Counted from the stretch's first letter, positions 1-8,569 are shown. The stretch: DNA of 45,559 nucleotides from a bacterium (GCA_020048935.1 JAIFLS010000012.1:1-45559), one strand, 5' to 3'. Made by a program: numbers and translations. The notes: a model not told the origin generated them from the sequence alone.

Positions 1-2
1 GC

Positions 3-866
3 GTGGACGAGGGCAACCGGATCGCCAAGGAGACCGCTGCGGCCCTGGCGGAGATTGTCGGCGGGATTGTGAAGGTCGGTGATCTGGTCGGAGAAATGGC
101 GGCGGCCTCGAACGAGCAGGCGCAGGGCATCGCGCAGATCAGTCAGGGGCTGGGGCAAATTGATCAGGTCACGCAGCAGAACACGGCGACGGCCGAGGAG
201 ACGGCGGCGGCAGCGGAAGAGCTTTCGGGTCAGGCCGAGGAGTTGCGCGGGCTGGTTGGGCAGTTCAAGCTGAAAGGGCAGACCGCAGACCACAGACCGA
301 AGACTGAAGACCACAGACCGAAGACTGATGGCCAAGGACGGAAGACTGAAGGCGGCAGGCCAGCAAAGGCGATTACTGCTGGTGGTGGGTGGGATTCGAT
401 GCAGAAGCCTGCTTCCAGTTCGGTATCGGATGATGTGCGTACTTCCCAGCAGGGAGGAAATGATGATTCACGGGGTGAAGTGCTGAAGTGGACGACGGCC
501 TTGTCAGTTAGCAATCGAAAACTGGATGATCAGCACAAGAATCTTGTTCGGCTCGTGAACGACATGTACGTGGCGATGCGTGGCGGCAAAGCCAATAGTG
601 TGGTGTCTTCGATTTTGGACGAGCTCGTGCAATACACCGTAACGCATTTTGCGGAAGAAGAGGCGATGATGAAGCTTTACAAGTATCCCGGATTGGAGGC
701 GCAGTGTGCGATGCATCATGAATTGGTGCGTCAGGTTGGAGAGATTCGGGAGCAATTCAATAGCGGCATGCCTGTGGGCACCAAGATGTTCAATTTCCTG
801 AAAGGCTGGCTGGTCAACCATATTCAAGCCGAGGATAAGAAATACAGCACCTATATGCCCGCATGA
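3..866 (+). CDS. Methyl-accepting chemotaxis protein, C-terminal part, fused to bacteriohemerythrin (5'-partial)
   Basis: Only the 3' part is present; the reading frame is open to the left edge, so the true start lies outside. The first ~90 residues are the end of an MCP signalling coiled coil (repeated A/E/Q-rich heptads, SNEQAQGIAQIS, TAEETAAAAEEL). A charged repetitive linker (about 95-150) follows, then a bacteriohemerythrin domain (about 160-287). That domain carries the di-iron ligand pattern DDQH (His178), HFAEEE, HHEL and HIQAED, with the usual WL upstream of the last motif. In the family such domains bind O2 at a di-iron site, and DcrH of Desulfovibrio is a known MCP with a C-terminal hemerythrin. 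The inferred role is an oxygen or redox chemoreceptor feeding a CheA encoded nearby. No NWETF-type CheR tether is seen at the C-terminus. The stop lies about 50 bases before the next gene, so it may be the head of the downstream che operon. Confidence 0.9.
   Translation: MDEGNRIAKETAAALAEIVGGIVKVGDLVGEMAAASNEQAQGIAQISQGLGQIDQVTQQNTATAEETAAAAEELSGQAEELRGLVGQFKLKGQTADHRPKTEDHRPKTDGQGRKTEGGRPAKAITAGGGWDSMQKPASSSVSDDVRTSQQGGNDDSRGEVLKWTTALSVSNRKLDDQHKNLVRLVNDMYVAMRGGKANSVVSSILDELVQYTVTHFAEEEAMMKLYKYPGLEAQCAMHHELVRQVGEIREQFNSGMPVGTKMFNFLKGWLVNHIQAEDKKYSTYMPA
287..349 (+). repeat. In-frame 21-bp tandem repeat in the MCP linker
   Basis: Two identical 21-base units lie at 287-307 and 308-328, followed by a degenerate third copy at 329-349. 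They encode DHRPKTE, DHRPKTD and GQGRKTE. The unit length is a multiple of three, so copy number can change without breaking the frame. It sits exactly between the signalling domain and the hemerythrin domain. Confidence 0.85.
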
Positions 867-917
867 CACGCTTGAGGGCAATGGAATTTGGTGATATTGG
901 TACCATTGGAGGTTATG

Positions 918-1304
918 ATGAGCAGGGTTCTGATTGCGGATGACGATGTCACATCTCGCAAAATGCTCGGTATGATGATCGTTGCCTTGGGGCATACCCC
1001 CATTTTCAGCCCTGATGGACAGCACGCCTTGGAGTCCCTGCAGAGTGATGAAAGCATTGAACTTCTGATTACCGATGTCATGATGCCGCGATTGGATGGC
1101 AGAGGACTGATCCGTAAGTTGCGAGCAACCCAGGAGCATCGGTGTTTGCCAGTGATTGTCGTGTCGTCGGTCGTTGGCCCCAAAGATATTGCGGATCTAT
1201 TGAAACTGGGGGCTTCCCGGTTTCAGCCGAAACCGATCGATCTTCGTGAACTGACTGAGAATATCGAGGCGGTAATGGGGGGGCGGGGGGCCGAGCAGGA
1301 CTGA
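918..1304 (+). CDS. Single-domain response regulator (CheY-like)
   Basis: A 128-residue stand-alone receiver domain with no output domain. The acidic pocket (IADDD), the phospho-acceptor Asp in LLITDVMMP, the switch Ser in VVSS and the conserved Lys in QPKP are all present. The start at 918 was chosen because GGAGG at 908-912 lies 5 bases upstream. An open frame continues back to a TTG at 888 and another ATG lies at 915, but neither is well placed. The gene lies between the MCP and cheA and 41 bases ahead of cheA, so it is probably co-transcribed and phosphorylated by that CheA. The last codons contain G7 and G6 runs. It differs from the canonical CheY at 43782, so it may be a phosphate sink or an alternative output. 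Confidence 0.9.
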   Translation: MSRVLIADDDVTSRKMLGMMIVALGHTPIFSPDGQHALESLQSDESIELLITDVMMPRLDGRGLIRKLRATQEHRCLPVIVVSSVVGPKDIADLLKLGASRFQPKPIDLRELTENIEAVMGGRGAEQD

Positions 1305-1345
1305 TTTTCAGTTTAATCGTATTTGTCAATGATGGGCGGAGCACA

Positions 1346-3730
1346 ATGAGTACAACCGATGATATTGAGTTGATTGAATCCTTTGTGGTGGAATCTCTGG
1401 ATATGCTTGATGAGGTCGAGCCGATCTTTGTCGAACTGGACGGTTCGACGGCGCTCGAATTGAATGCCGAGGCGATTGGCGCGGCATTTCGTTTGTATCA
1501 TTCAATCAAGGGGGCGTCGTCGTTTCTTGGCTTTGCGAACGTAACGGGTATTACGCATACGGCCGAGACGCTGCTTGGCATGTTGCGCAGTGGTACGATC
1601 TCGATCAGTAGTGAGTTTGTTGCCGCCCAGTTGGAGACCATTGATGTTTTGCGGTCGATCTTTCTCCAGATTCAGGAGACGCGCCGTGATGACGGCTTTG
1701 AGTCCCAGCGAGATTCGATTGTCGAGCATTTGCAAGCGGTAATGGATGGCAAGCCAGTGGCCGTCGAGCCTCCTCCCCCCGAGCCGGCGCTAGAGGTCCC
1801 TATGCAAGGTGGGGTTGTCGGGGAAACGCAGGGCAATGCGCTAGCGAACACTAACGAAGTGGACGAAATCCCAGAGTTTGTTATCAGCGGTGAGATGCGA
1901 AACCGGTTTTGCCAGGATTCAGCGGAAGTACTGGATGAAGCCGAGCAGGCTCTGCTGTCGCTCGAGAAGGCTACGGGAGATGCGCGCATGGCGCTGGTGG
2001 CCGAGGCGTTTCGGCATTTGCATAGTTTCAAGGGAAATTGTGGTTTTATGCAGCTCGGTGATCTTGAGAGGCTCAGTCACAAGATGGAGACGGTGCTGGG
2101 GACGATGCGGGATGGAGGGATTGAGCCGAATGACAGTAATATCAGCATTCTGCTGAAGACGCTTGACCTGCTCAAGGGTTCACTTGCAAAAGTTGCAGGG
2201 GGTGGCGATGGTGCCATCATCAGTTGCCGGGGCATGCTGCAGTTTATCGATGAGATGGTCCTGAATACGCGGGCTGTCGAGACCGTTGGCAAGCGGCCTG
2301 TGGAGGCGCCGATGGATGTCGTGCCCAAGATCGAGGTTGCCGTTCCCGCCCCTGTTGTTGATCCTCCAGTGGTTGCCAGGGCCGTTCCTACTCCTGTAGT
2401 TCCCCCGTCAGTGGTTGCCAAGGTTGAGTCGATCAAGAAAAGTGCTCCTGCAGGCGACGTTTTGCCACCCGCTGAAGCCGATGATCCTGCCTTGGCGGCG
2501 AAGTCAACGGAAGCTCGCGGTTCCGCCGCGTCGCCGGTGGCTTCGCAAGGGAGCATCCGGGTGGATGTGGATAAACTGGATTTGCTGATTAACCTGGTTG
2601 GTGAGTTGATTATTGCCGAGGCCATGGTGCTACGTAATCCGACCCTGCTGGGGATCGAGGATGAGTCTCTGGAGCGAGGCATTCATCAGTTGCGCCGGGT
2701 TTCGGCCGACTTGCAGGACGTGGCGATGTCGGTGCGTATGATCCCGCTGGCTTCCACGTTCCGGCGGATGATCCGCCTGGTGCATGATACGGCCAAGAAG
2801 AGCGGCAAGCAGGTTGCGTTGTCGTTGATGGGGGAAGACACCGAAGTGGATAAGAATGTCATCGAGCAGATCGGGGATCCGCTGGTGCATATTATCCGCA
2901 ATTCTGTTGATCATGGCATTGAACCGCCTGAAGAACGAATCAAGGCTGGCAAGAACCCGGAAGGAAGCGTGGTGGTTGAGGCACGTCATGAGGGTGGTGC
3001 CGTCTGGATTATCATTCGCGACGACGGACGAGGCTTGAATCGCGCCAAGATCCAGCAGAAGGCGATGCAGAAGGGCTTGCTGAAGGGCAACCCCGAAGAT
3101 CAGACGGATGAGGAAATCTATTCGATGATCTTTCATGCCGGATTTTCAACAGCCGATACGGTGACGGATCTGTCCGGTCGCGGGGTGGGCATGGATGTCG
3201 TCAAAAAGAATATTGAGAAACTCAACGGCAAAGTTCGGGTCAAGAGTGTCCCCGGCAAGGGGACCGACGTTATTATGCAGATTCCCCTCACGATGGCGAT
3301 CATCGACGGGATGCTAGTCCGGGTGGGAGATGGTCAATATACGTTGCCGTTGCTGGCGATCCGCGAGTGCATTCCGCATCCAGACCTGAAACGGTTCACC
3401 GTTACGCCTGATGGTGTTGAGAGCATTCTTGTGCGCGGTGAGATGATTCCCGTCTTGCGGTTGCACCAGATGTTCAAGAAGGTGGGGGCGGTGACTGACC
3501 TTTCAAAAGGCATTCTGGTCGTTGTCCAGGCCGACAATGAGCCGGTGGCGCTGCTTGTCGATGAATTGATGGGGCAGCAGGAAACCGTGATCAAGGGGTT
3601 GTCCGGCTATCTGGGGACCGCACGCGGAATCTCGGGTTGTACCGTGATGGGAAATGGCGAAGTGAGTCTGATTATTGATGTGGCTAGTCTGATTGCGATG
3701 CAGACCGAGAGGTTGGGCGATGAAGGATAA
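1346..3730 (+). CDS. cheA: Chemotaxis histidine kinase CheA with two HPt domains
   Basis: Cytoplasmic chemotaxis kinase, 794 residues. Domain order: HPt1 (about 1-110, phosphorylatable His52 in YHSIKGASSFLG), HPt2 (about 180-290, His226 in HLHSFKG), a Pro/Val/Ala-rich linker (about 310-400), the dimerisation helices (about 402-470), the ATPase (N box HIIRNSVDHG at 515-524, G1 DDGRG at 559-563, G2 GRGVGMDVV from 611) and a C-terminal CheW-like domain (about 650-790). No recognisable P2 CheY-docking domain is seen; a second HPt takes its place. ATG at 1346 has CGGAG a few bases upstream. The 3' end overlaps cheR. The likely role is autophosphorylation controlled by MCP-CheW arrays and transfer to the receivers and CheB encoded beside it. 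Confidence 0.95.
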   Translation: MSTTDDIELIESFVVESLDMLDEVEPIFVELDGSTALELNAEAIGAAFRLYHSIKGASSFLGFANVTGITHTAETLLGMLRSGTISISSEFVAAQLETIDVLRSIFLQIQETRRDDGFESQRDSIVEHLQAVMDGKPVAVEPPPPEPALEVPMQGGVVGETQGNALANTNEVDEIPEFVISGEMRNRFCQDSAEVLDEAEQALLSLEKATGDARMALVAEAFRHLHSFKGNCGFMQLGDLERLSHKMETVLGTMRDGGIEPNDSNISILLKTLDLLKGSLAKVAGGGDGAIISCRGMLQFIDEMVLNTRAVETVGKRPVEAPMDVVPKIEVAVPAPVVDPPVVARAVPTPVVPPSVVAKVESIKKSAPAGDVLPPAEADDPALAAKSTEARGSAASPVASQGSIRVDVDKLDLLINLVGELIIAEAMVLRNPTLLGIEDESLERGIHQLRRVSADLQDVAMSVRMIPLASTFRRMIRLVHDTAKKSGKQVALSLMGEDTEVDKNVIEQIGDPLVHIIRNSVDHGIEPPEERIKAGKNPEGSVVVEARHEGGAVWIIIRDDGRGLNRAKIQQKAMQKGLLKGNPEDQTDEEIYSMIFHAGFSTADTVTDLSGRGVGMDVVKKNIEKLNGKVRVKSVPGKGTDVIMQIPLTMAIIDGMLVRVGDGQYTLPLLAIRECIPHPDLKRFTVTPDGVESILVRGEMIPVLRLHQMFKKVGAVTDLSKGILVVVQADNEPVALLVDELMGQQETVIKGLSGYLGTARGISGCTVMGNGEVSLIIDVASLIAMQTERLGDEG

Positions 3731-4571
3731 CCCGATGCCGGATGATTCGCGCCTGACGGAATCTGAGTTCCTGGCGATCCGTACGCTGGTGTATGACCGT
3801 TTCGGGATCAATCTGACCGATCAGAAACGGAATCTGGTGGTGGGGCGTTTGCAGAAGGTACTGCGCATCCATCACTTCTCGACGTTTGGCGAATATCTTG
3901 ATTTCCTGAATGCAGATACCTCCGGGGAGGCGCTGTCGGATCTGATCGACCGTATCTCGACGAATCACACTTTTTTCTTTCGTGAGCCCGAGCATTTCCG
4001 ATTCATGACGGCGGTGGCGCTACCCTTGCTGAGTCGTACGCTTGCGGAGCGTCATGAGCGTGACCTGCGAATCTGGAGTGCCGGATGTTCGTCGGGGGAA
4101 GAGCCCTACTCGATTGTGATGACGCTGCAGATGTTTTTCGGCCATGCCTACAAGCAGTGGACGGCGGGTGTTCTGGCCACGGATATTTCAGCGCATGTTT
4201 TGAGGCATGCGGCGCGTGGGATCTATCCGCTGGAGCGGTTGGCGAAGACACCAGCCGACATCCGGGCTCGTTACTTTGAGCCCGTGGATGCGGACACCAT
4301 ACGGGTGAAACCGGAGGTGCAGGCGGATGTGACCTTCCGGCGGTTGAACTTCATGAGTGAATCGTTCCCGTTCAAGAAGCCATTCCACATCATCTTCTGC
4401 AGGAATGTCATGATCTATTTCGATGCGCCGACCCGGGCGGCCTTGATGAAGAAATTTTATGACGTGCTGGCACCCGGGGGCTATTTGTTGATCGGGCATT
4501 CTGAATCACTCGGACGGGACAGTGTTTACTTCGATTATGTGCAACCGGCCGTTTACCAAAGGAAACCGTGA
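3720..4571 (+). CDS. cheR: Chemoreceptor glutamate methyltransferase CheR
   Basis: Transfers methyl groups from S-adenosylmethionine to MCP glutamates for adaptation. The 283 residues comprise the all-alpha CheR N-domain (LTESEFLAIRTLVYDRFGI, ending in STNHTFFFREPEHF) and the Rossmann methyltransferase domain (SAM loop AGCSSGEEPYS, then FCRNVMIYFD and PGGYLLIGHSES). No TPR extension is visible. The start was set at ATG 3720, with GAGAGG 7 bases upstream. The frame is open to 3693, but that lies deeper inside cheA. The start overlaps the cheA stop by 11 bases, and the stop shares an A with the start of cheB, which indicates translational coupling. A second CheR is encoded at 31964. Confidence 0.95.
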   Translation: MKDNPMPDDSRLTESEFLAIRTLVYDRFGINLTDQKRNLVVGRLQKVLRIHHFSTFGEYLDFLNADTSGEALSDLIDRISTNHTFFFREPEHFRFMTAVALPLLSRTLAERHERDLRIWSAGCSSGEEPYSIVMTLQMFFGHAYKQWTAGVLATDISAHVLRHAARGIYPLERLAKTPADIRARYFEPVDADTIRVKPEVQADVTFRRLNFMSESFPFKKPFHIIFCRNVMIYFDAPTRAALMKKFYDVLAPGGYLLIGHSESLGRDSVYFDYVQPAVYQRKP

Positions 4572-5626
4572 TGCGTAAGATCAAGGTCTTGGTGGTGGAT
4601 GATATGGCGATGGTGCGCGAGATCCTGGCGCAGGGGCTTGCGATGGATCCGATGATTGAGGTGGTCGCGACAGCGGCAGACCCTTTTATTGCACGGGACC
4701 GGATTATCGAGTATAAGCCGGATGTGATGACGCTGGATGTGGAAATGCCGAAGATGGATGGCGTTGAGTTCCTGCATCGATTGATGCCGCAGTATCCGAT
4801 TCCCGTGGTGATGGTCAGTTCCTTGACAGAGCGGGGCAAGCAGATCACGCTGGATGCCTTGCAGGCGGGGGCCGTGGATTTCGTGTCGAAGCCGAAAACC
4901 GACATTGCCCGCGGGTTGAATGCGATGCTGGTTGAATTACGCACGAAGATCAAAATCGCCTCTACCGCGAATGTCTCGCATTGGAAACGCAGCCGCGAGA
5001 CGCTGGCAATCACCCCGCGGCCGCTCAGGGTCGGCACAGCAGCATTGTCCGAGTCTACCGACAAGATCATTGCGATTGGTGCCTCCACGGGAGGGACGGA
5101 GGCCATCCGTCAAGTGATTACTCGTTTTCCGGCTGTGACGCCCGGTGTGGTGATTGTGCAGCATATGCCGGCGGGGTTCACGAAAATGTTTTCAGAGCGG
5201 CTTAATACGCTATGCGCAATGGAGGTCAAGGAGGCCGAACATGATGACCGCGTCCTGCAGGGGCGGATACTCGTGGCCCCGGGGGGAATGCACATGTCGC
5301 TGGTCCGTTCGGGCGGTGTATACCGGGTGTGCGTGCAGCCGGGGGATACGGTAAATGGTCATTGCCCCTCGGTGGAGGTGCTAATGCGGTCAGTGGCGCA
5401 GTATGCGGGTGCGAATGCCGTGGGGGTGATGTTGACCGGCATGGGAGGGGACGGTGCGGACGGCATGAAGGCGATGCGGGAAGCAGGGGCGCGCACCTTT
5501 GCGCAGGATGAAGCCTCCTGCGTGGTCTTCGGTATGCCGAAGGTGGCATGGGAGCGTGGTGGTGTTGAACGGTTGGTGCCTCTCGTTAACATGGCGGATG
5601 CGGTGCTAGACGTATTTGGTGGTTAA
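4571..5626 (+). CDS. cheB: Chemotaxis response regulator and protein-glutamate methylesterase CheB
   Basis: Receiver-controlled methylesterase/deamidase acting on MCPs, 351 residues. The N-terminal receiver has VVDD and the acceptor Asp56 (MTLDVEMP). The C-terminal catalytic domain has the Ser172 (IGASTGGTEAI), His198 (VQHMP) and Asp294 (GMGGDGADG) triad with the usual spacing. The ATG at 4571 overlaps the cheR stop (TGATG), with AAAGGA upstream. A GTG at 4568 is possible but less well spaced. It works opposite CheR in adaptation and takes phosphate from CheA. A second, diverged CheB is at 27176. Confidence 0.96.
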   Translation: MRKIKVLVVDDMAMVREILAQGLAMDPMIEVVATAADPFIARDRIIEYKPDVMTLDVEMPKMDGVEFLHRLMPQYPIPVVMVSSLTERGKQITLDALQAGAVDFVSKPKTDIARGLNAMLVELRTKIKIASTANVSHWKRSRETLAITPRPLRVGTAALSESTDKIIAIGASTGGTEAIRQVITRFPAVTPGVVIVQHMPAGFTKMFSERLNTLCAMEVKEAEHDDRVLQGRILVAPGGMHMSLVRSGGVYRVCVQPGDTVNGHCPSVEVLMRSVAQYAGANAVGVMLTGMGGDGADGMKAMREAGARTFAQDEASCVVFGMPKVAWERGGVERLVPLVNMADAVLDVFGG

Positions 5627-5628
5627 TC

Positions 5629-6117
5629 ATGGCGACAATACTCATCGGAATAGGTGGAGTTGGCGCGTCGTGTACCCCCGGCGATATTCTCAAGACAATG
5701 GCGCTGGGTTCATGCGTGGCCGTGGTTCTTCTCGTTCCACAGACGCGGTGCGTGGGCATGGTGCACGTGGCGCTGCCGGATTCTGCGCTGGATGAAAAGA
5801 AGAAGCTGCTGGTGCCGGGGCATTTTGCCGATACGGGCGTTCCTGCATTATATGACGAAGTCTGTCGTGTTGGCGGGCGGGTGGCGATGCGGGATGTGTA
5901 TGTCAAGATCGCGGGGGGGGCCAACGTGCTGGGGGCGGCGTCGATGTTTGATATCGGGCGACGCAATGTACTGGCGGTGAAGAAAGCCCTTTGGATGATG
6001 GGCTCCGGGCCGATGGCCGAGCATGTTGAGGGCAATATCAGCCGCACGGTGACGATCAGTATCGATGCGGGAACGGTTGAACTCTCTTCGCCGTCGAAAG
6101 GAGTCTGGATATTATGA
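5629..6117 (+). CDS. cheD: Chemoreceptor glutamine deamidase CheD
   Basis: CheD deamidates specific glutamines in chemoreceptors and in many species binds CheX- or CheC-type phosphatases. The 162-residue protein keeps the cysteine hydrolase set Thr23, Cys29 (MALGSCV) and His46 (VHVALPDS). The spacing matches the Thr21/Cys27/His44 arrangement known from Thermotoga CheD. It begins 2 bases after the cheB stop and ends in an ATGA overlap with the HDOD gene. A G8 run lies at 5913-5920. Its paralogue at 31488 carries the same three residues. CheX-like proteins are encoded near both copies, which fits the CheD-CheC/X feedback known from other systems. Confidence 0.95.
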   Translation: MATILIGIGGVGASCTPGDILKTMALGSCVAVVLLVPQTRCVGMVHVALPDSALDEKKKLLVPGHFADTGVPALYDEVCRVGGRVAMRDVYVKIAGGANVLGAASMFDIGRRNVLAVKKALWMMGSGPMAEHVEGNISRTVTISIDAGTVELSSPSKGVWIL

Positions 6118-6962
6118 ATCTTGAGCTTAAGGATGCGGTCAAGGCGATCAAGCCGTTGTCCCCGGCGCTGGTCACGTTGCTAGGCGTCACTGCTTCTGCG
6201 GAGCATTCGCTCAATGATGTGTTGAAGGTGATTCAATTCGATTCCGTCCTAACCGCGAAGCTCTTGCAGGCTGCCAATTCTGCGGCGTTTCGGCGTTCAC
6301 AGGAAGTGGAGTCGGTGAGTATGGCTGTCACGCTTCTGGGCGAGCGGTTTGTGGTCGGAATGGCAATGGATTTGTGTTCGGATGGTTTTTTCGAACAACC
6401 GTTGGCTGGGTACGAGAGTGCCGCTGGCGATTTGTGGCGGCACAGTATCAAGACGGCGTTGGCCGCGCGACTGGTCTGCCGGTATGCGCGTGTGCCGGTT
6501 GACAGCAATCAGGCGTTCACGGGGGGGATCCTGCATGATATTGGCAAAGTGGTGCTGTCGACGTTTCTCGAGGGAGCGGCGAGGGGGATGGCGTTAGCCG
6601 CGTTGGAAGGGCATTTTAGCTATCTTGAAGCGGAGCGCGAGAAGTTGGGTGGGGATCATTGTGAAGCGGGGGACGCTCTGGCGGTGCAGTGGCGGTTACC
6701 GGCTTGTTACCGTGCTGTCATTGCCTGGCATCACTCGCCGGATGGGGCCCCGGAGGCGCTGGTTCCTCTGGTGTATGCCGTTCATCTCGGTGATGCCTTG
6801 GCCATGATGAGTGGTGCCGGGACCGGATCCGACAGTTTGCTGTATCCCTTGAATCCTCGGCATCAGGATTTTTTTGATCTGAGTTCGGAGAGCGTTCAGC
6901 GAGTGTTGCTGGATTTGGAGAATGAATTTGCCATGATAACTGATTCGATGGCGTCAACGTAG
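6114..6962 (+). CDS. HDOD domain protein
   Basis: A 282-residue protein with one HDOD domain. Recognisable parts are the N-terminal helical half (LQAANSAAF, VSMAVTLLGERFVVG) and a remnant HD motif in GGILHDIGKVVL, then VIAWHHSP. HDOD proteins are catalytically uncertain relatives of HD phosphohydrolases and act as signalling scaffolds or outputs. The start overlaps the cheD stop (ATGA), with AAAGGAG 10 bases upstream. Sitting between cheD and a receiver gene, it may be an output or partner of this chemosensory pathway. It is the first of four HDOD genes in the window. Confidence 0.88.
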   Translation: MNLELKDAVKAIKPLSPALVTLLGVTASAEHSLNDVLKVIQFDSVLTAKLLQAANSAAFRRSQEVESVSMAVTLLGERFVVGMAMDLCSDGFFEQPLAGYESAAGDLWRHSIKTALAARLVCRYARVPVDSNQAFTGGILHDIGKVVLSTFLEGAARGMALAALEGHFSYLEAEREKLGGDHCEAGDALAVQWRLPACYRAVIAWHHSPDGAPEALVPLVYAVHLGDALAMMSGAGTGSDSLLYPLNPRHQDFFDLSSESVQRVLLDLENEFAMITDSMAST

Positions 6963-6980
6963 GGAATGGGAGGGAAGACC

Positions 6981-7379
6981 ATGAAGAAAGTTCTGATTGT
7001 GGATGATTCGGCGACGGCCCGGATGTTTGTCCAGCGCTGTCTTGAAATTTCCCGGGCGTTTGAAGGTGCTGTATATATCGAGGCCTCGACCGGAGCGGAG
7101 GCGATGCAGCAGTTACAACAACATCAGGGTCAAATCGACGTGGTGTTTACCGATCTGGTTATGCCTGAGATGGATGGAGAATCGCTGGCTCGTCATATCA
7201 TAGCCAGTCCGCGGTATCACGACATTCCGATCGTGTGCATTACCAGCGCGGGGAATGAGGCCAAGGAGAAACAGTTGCTGGCTATTGGGGTTCGGGCGGT
7301 TGTAAAAAAGCCTGTTTCGCCGGCCAAACTGGCAGAGGTGCTGCACGCTTTGCGCCACTCTGAAAGCGAGTCTGTATAA
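6981..7379 (+). CDS. Single-domain response regulator (CheY-like)
   Basis: A 132-residue receiver with LIVDDSATARMF, the acceptor Asp in VVFTDLVMPEMDG, the switch Thr in CITSAG and the Lys in VKKPVSP. The start at 6981 is preceded by GGGAGGGA with about 7 bases spacing. An earlier in-frame ATG at 6966 lies within the same purine-rich stretch and is less likely. The gene is 18 bases after the HDOD stop and 17 bases before the CheX-like gene. The order HDOD, CheY-like, CheX-like recurs, in another arrangement, in the minus-strand operon, which suggests that these three act together. Confidence 0.9.
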   Translation: MKKVLIVDDSATARMFVQRCLEISRAFEGAVYIEASTGAEAMQQLQQHQGQIDVVFTDLVMPEMDGESLARHIIASPRYHDIPIVCITSAGNEAKEKQLLAIGVRAVVKKPVSPAKLAEVLHALRHSESESV

Positions 7380-7396
7380 ACGGTAACGAGGTCAAA

Positions 7397-7906
7397 ATGT
7401 GGGATGATCTAAAGAAGACTAAGCCGCTGCCGCCGGAGGCGGTTCATGCCGAGGCTGGACGAAGCGAGAAAATTGCCGTTCTGGCGAAGGTCCGTGCGTC
7501 CCTGCGTCAATCGCTTGAGGATATGTTGTTCCTGCCGGTGGCTGAAGAGGGCATGTTCATGGCGGAACTCCCCGTTCTTAGCCCAATTGCAGGCACGGTA
7601 TCCATCCTGATGACCGAACCCCAGGCACGCGCCATGGCGCTAGGTTGTTATGCCGTTCAGCCGTCTGATCTGACGAGAGATATGGTGCAGGATATGGTGG
7701 CTGAACTGGTAAATACCGTTGCTGGCAATCTGGTCGCGTCGTTACTAAGGTCTGATCAGTTGTTCTCGCTGGGGCTTCCCAGTGTAACGATCTGCAATCA
7801 CATCCGGCATGATCATCCGCAGGCAACGTTCTATATTCGGTTGGGCAACGACGTCTTTCAACTTGTAATCGCGGGAGATGATCTGCTTGGATGCATTTTT
7901 GGCTAG
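7397..7906 (+). CDS. CheX-like chemotaxis phosphatase domain protein
   Basis: A 169-residue protein of the CheC/CheX/FliY phosphatase superfamily, which dephosphorylates CheY-P. The signature D-x3-E-x2-N-x21-P is complete: DMVAELVN, followed 22 residues later by the Pro of LGLPS. Family members use the Glu and Asn to position water for attack on the phospho-aspartate. GAGG at 7388-7391 precedes the ATG. It is the last gene of the first plus-strand block and ends 4 bases from a convergent J-domain gene. The first ~45 residues are charged and not part of the domain. Confidence 0.82.
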   Translation: MWDDLKKTKPLPPEAVHAEAGRSEKIAVLAKVRASLRQSLEDMLFLPVAEEGMFMAELPVLSPIAGTVSILMTEPQARAMALGCYAVQPSDLTRDMVQDMVAELVNTVAGNLVASLLRSDQLFSLGLPSVTICNHIRHDHPQATFYIRLGNDVFQLVIAGDDLLGCIFG

Positions 7907-7916
7907 AGGTCTAGCC
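7901..7916. other. Palindrome spanning two convergent stop codons
   Basis: GGCTAGA and TCTAGCC form a perfect 7-base inverted repeat around a 2-base centre. The TAG of the CheX-like gene and the opposing TAG of the J-domain gene lie in the two arms. No T-run follows the stem on either strand, so it is not a standard intrinsic terminator, although it could cap both mRNA ends. Confidence 0.5.
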
Positions 7917-8453
7917 GGCGGTCATGGATTGGGATAGGAAATCGTAAGCTTCGTTGATCAGGGACATTTTCCGGTTATCGCCACCGGCATCGGGATGGAA
8001 CTTGCGCGCCAGGATGCGTCGACGCCGTGCCAGTGATTGCGGATCAATCTGTTCATCCAGGTTGAAGAGGTTGCGGAAGGCGGTGGTCTTGTCTGCATGA
8101 CTATGGCGTTCGATGTCTTCAAAGAAGTCGTGTGTCAAGCTGTCAAGCTGCCGTTCGAAGCGCCGGGCTTCGATTTCCTCGCGCAGTTCACGGCTGGTGG
8201 TGTAGCGAGCAATGAAAAAGAGAACGGCCCGCTTGTCGAACTGGGTAAAGCGTCCCAGCGCCTCAAAGGGTTTGGCCTCGTTGTCGCGGCGGAACCAGAG
8301 TACGCAGCGGCCATCAATCCAGGGGTGCAGCGTGACCTTGAACCGGTACTCATCGACCGTGATCTCAGAGAGCACTTCGGCGAAGTCCAAATCCAGCAGT
8401 AGAGCCTCGTTTTGTCCACATATTGTGTTCGTCTTTATCATCGACCGCATCAT
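7911..8453 (-). CDS. Protein with C-terminal J-domain-like segment
   Basis: A 180-residue protein lying antisense to its neighbours. The last ~45 residues resemble the central part of a DnaJ J-domain: a basic helix (ARRRRILARK), the HPD tripeptide (FHPDAGGD) and the following helix (INEAYDFL). HPD is the DnaK-stimulating motif. The first ~130 residues are unrecognised; they contain a charged helical stretch (RELREEIEARRFERQLDS). The start at 8453 is uncertain because no clear Shine-Dalgarno is seen and another Met lies at residue 5. It interrupts an otherwise plus-strand chemosensory region. It could be a co-chaperone for chemosensory or flagellar assembly, but that is only a positional inference. 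Confidence 0.7.
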   Translation of the reverse strand: MMRSMIKTNTICGQNEALLLDLDFAEVLSEITVDEYRFKVTLHPWIDGRCVLWFRRDNEAKPFEALGRFTQFDKRAVLFFIARYTTSRELREEIEARRFERQLDSLTHDFFEDIERHSHADKTTAFRNLFNLDEQIDPQSLARRRRILARKFHPDAGGDNRKMSLINEAYDFLSQSMTAG

Positions 8454-8530
8454 ATAGTTGATGATGGTAGCGAGTCAATCCGCAATTGATTTTTGTTGTC
8501 ATGTGGACCTGTCTTGGCTACTTTTCAGTG

Positions 8531-8539
8531 TGGTATATT
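8531..8539 (+). promoter_or_regulatory. Possible extended -10 promoter for the hybrid kinase
   Basis: TGGTATATT matches an extended -10 (TGn followed by TATATT), 31 bases before the TTG start of the kinase gene. No good -35 stands at 17 bases; TTGGCT at 8514-8519 is 14 bases away. It lies in the 116-base divergent spacer between the J-domain gene and the kinase. Confidence 0.35.
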
Positions 8540-8569
8540 CATTAGTTACTTAAACCGGAGGCGGCAAGC

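Noticed and set aside
1277..1290. G7 and G6 runs at the end of the first receiver gene as a phase switch
   Set aside because: They affect only the last few codons, so a frameshift would hardly change the protein.
7901..7916. Intrinsic terminator between the CheX-like and J-domain genes
   Set aside because: A palindrome is there, but the loop is 2 bases and no T-run follows on either strand.
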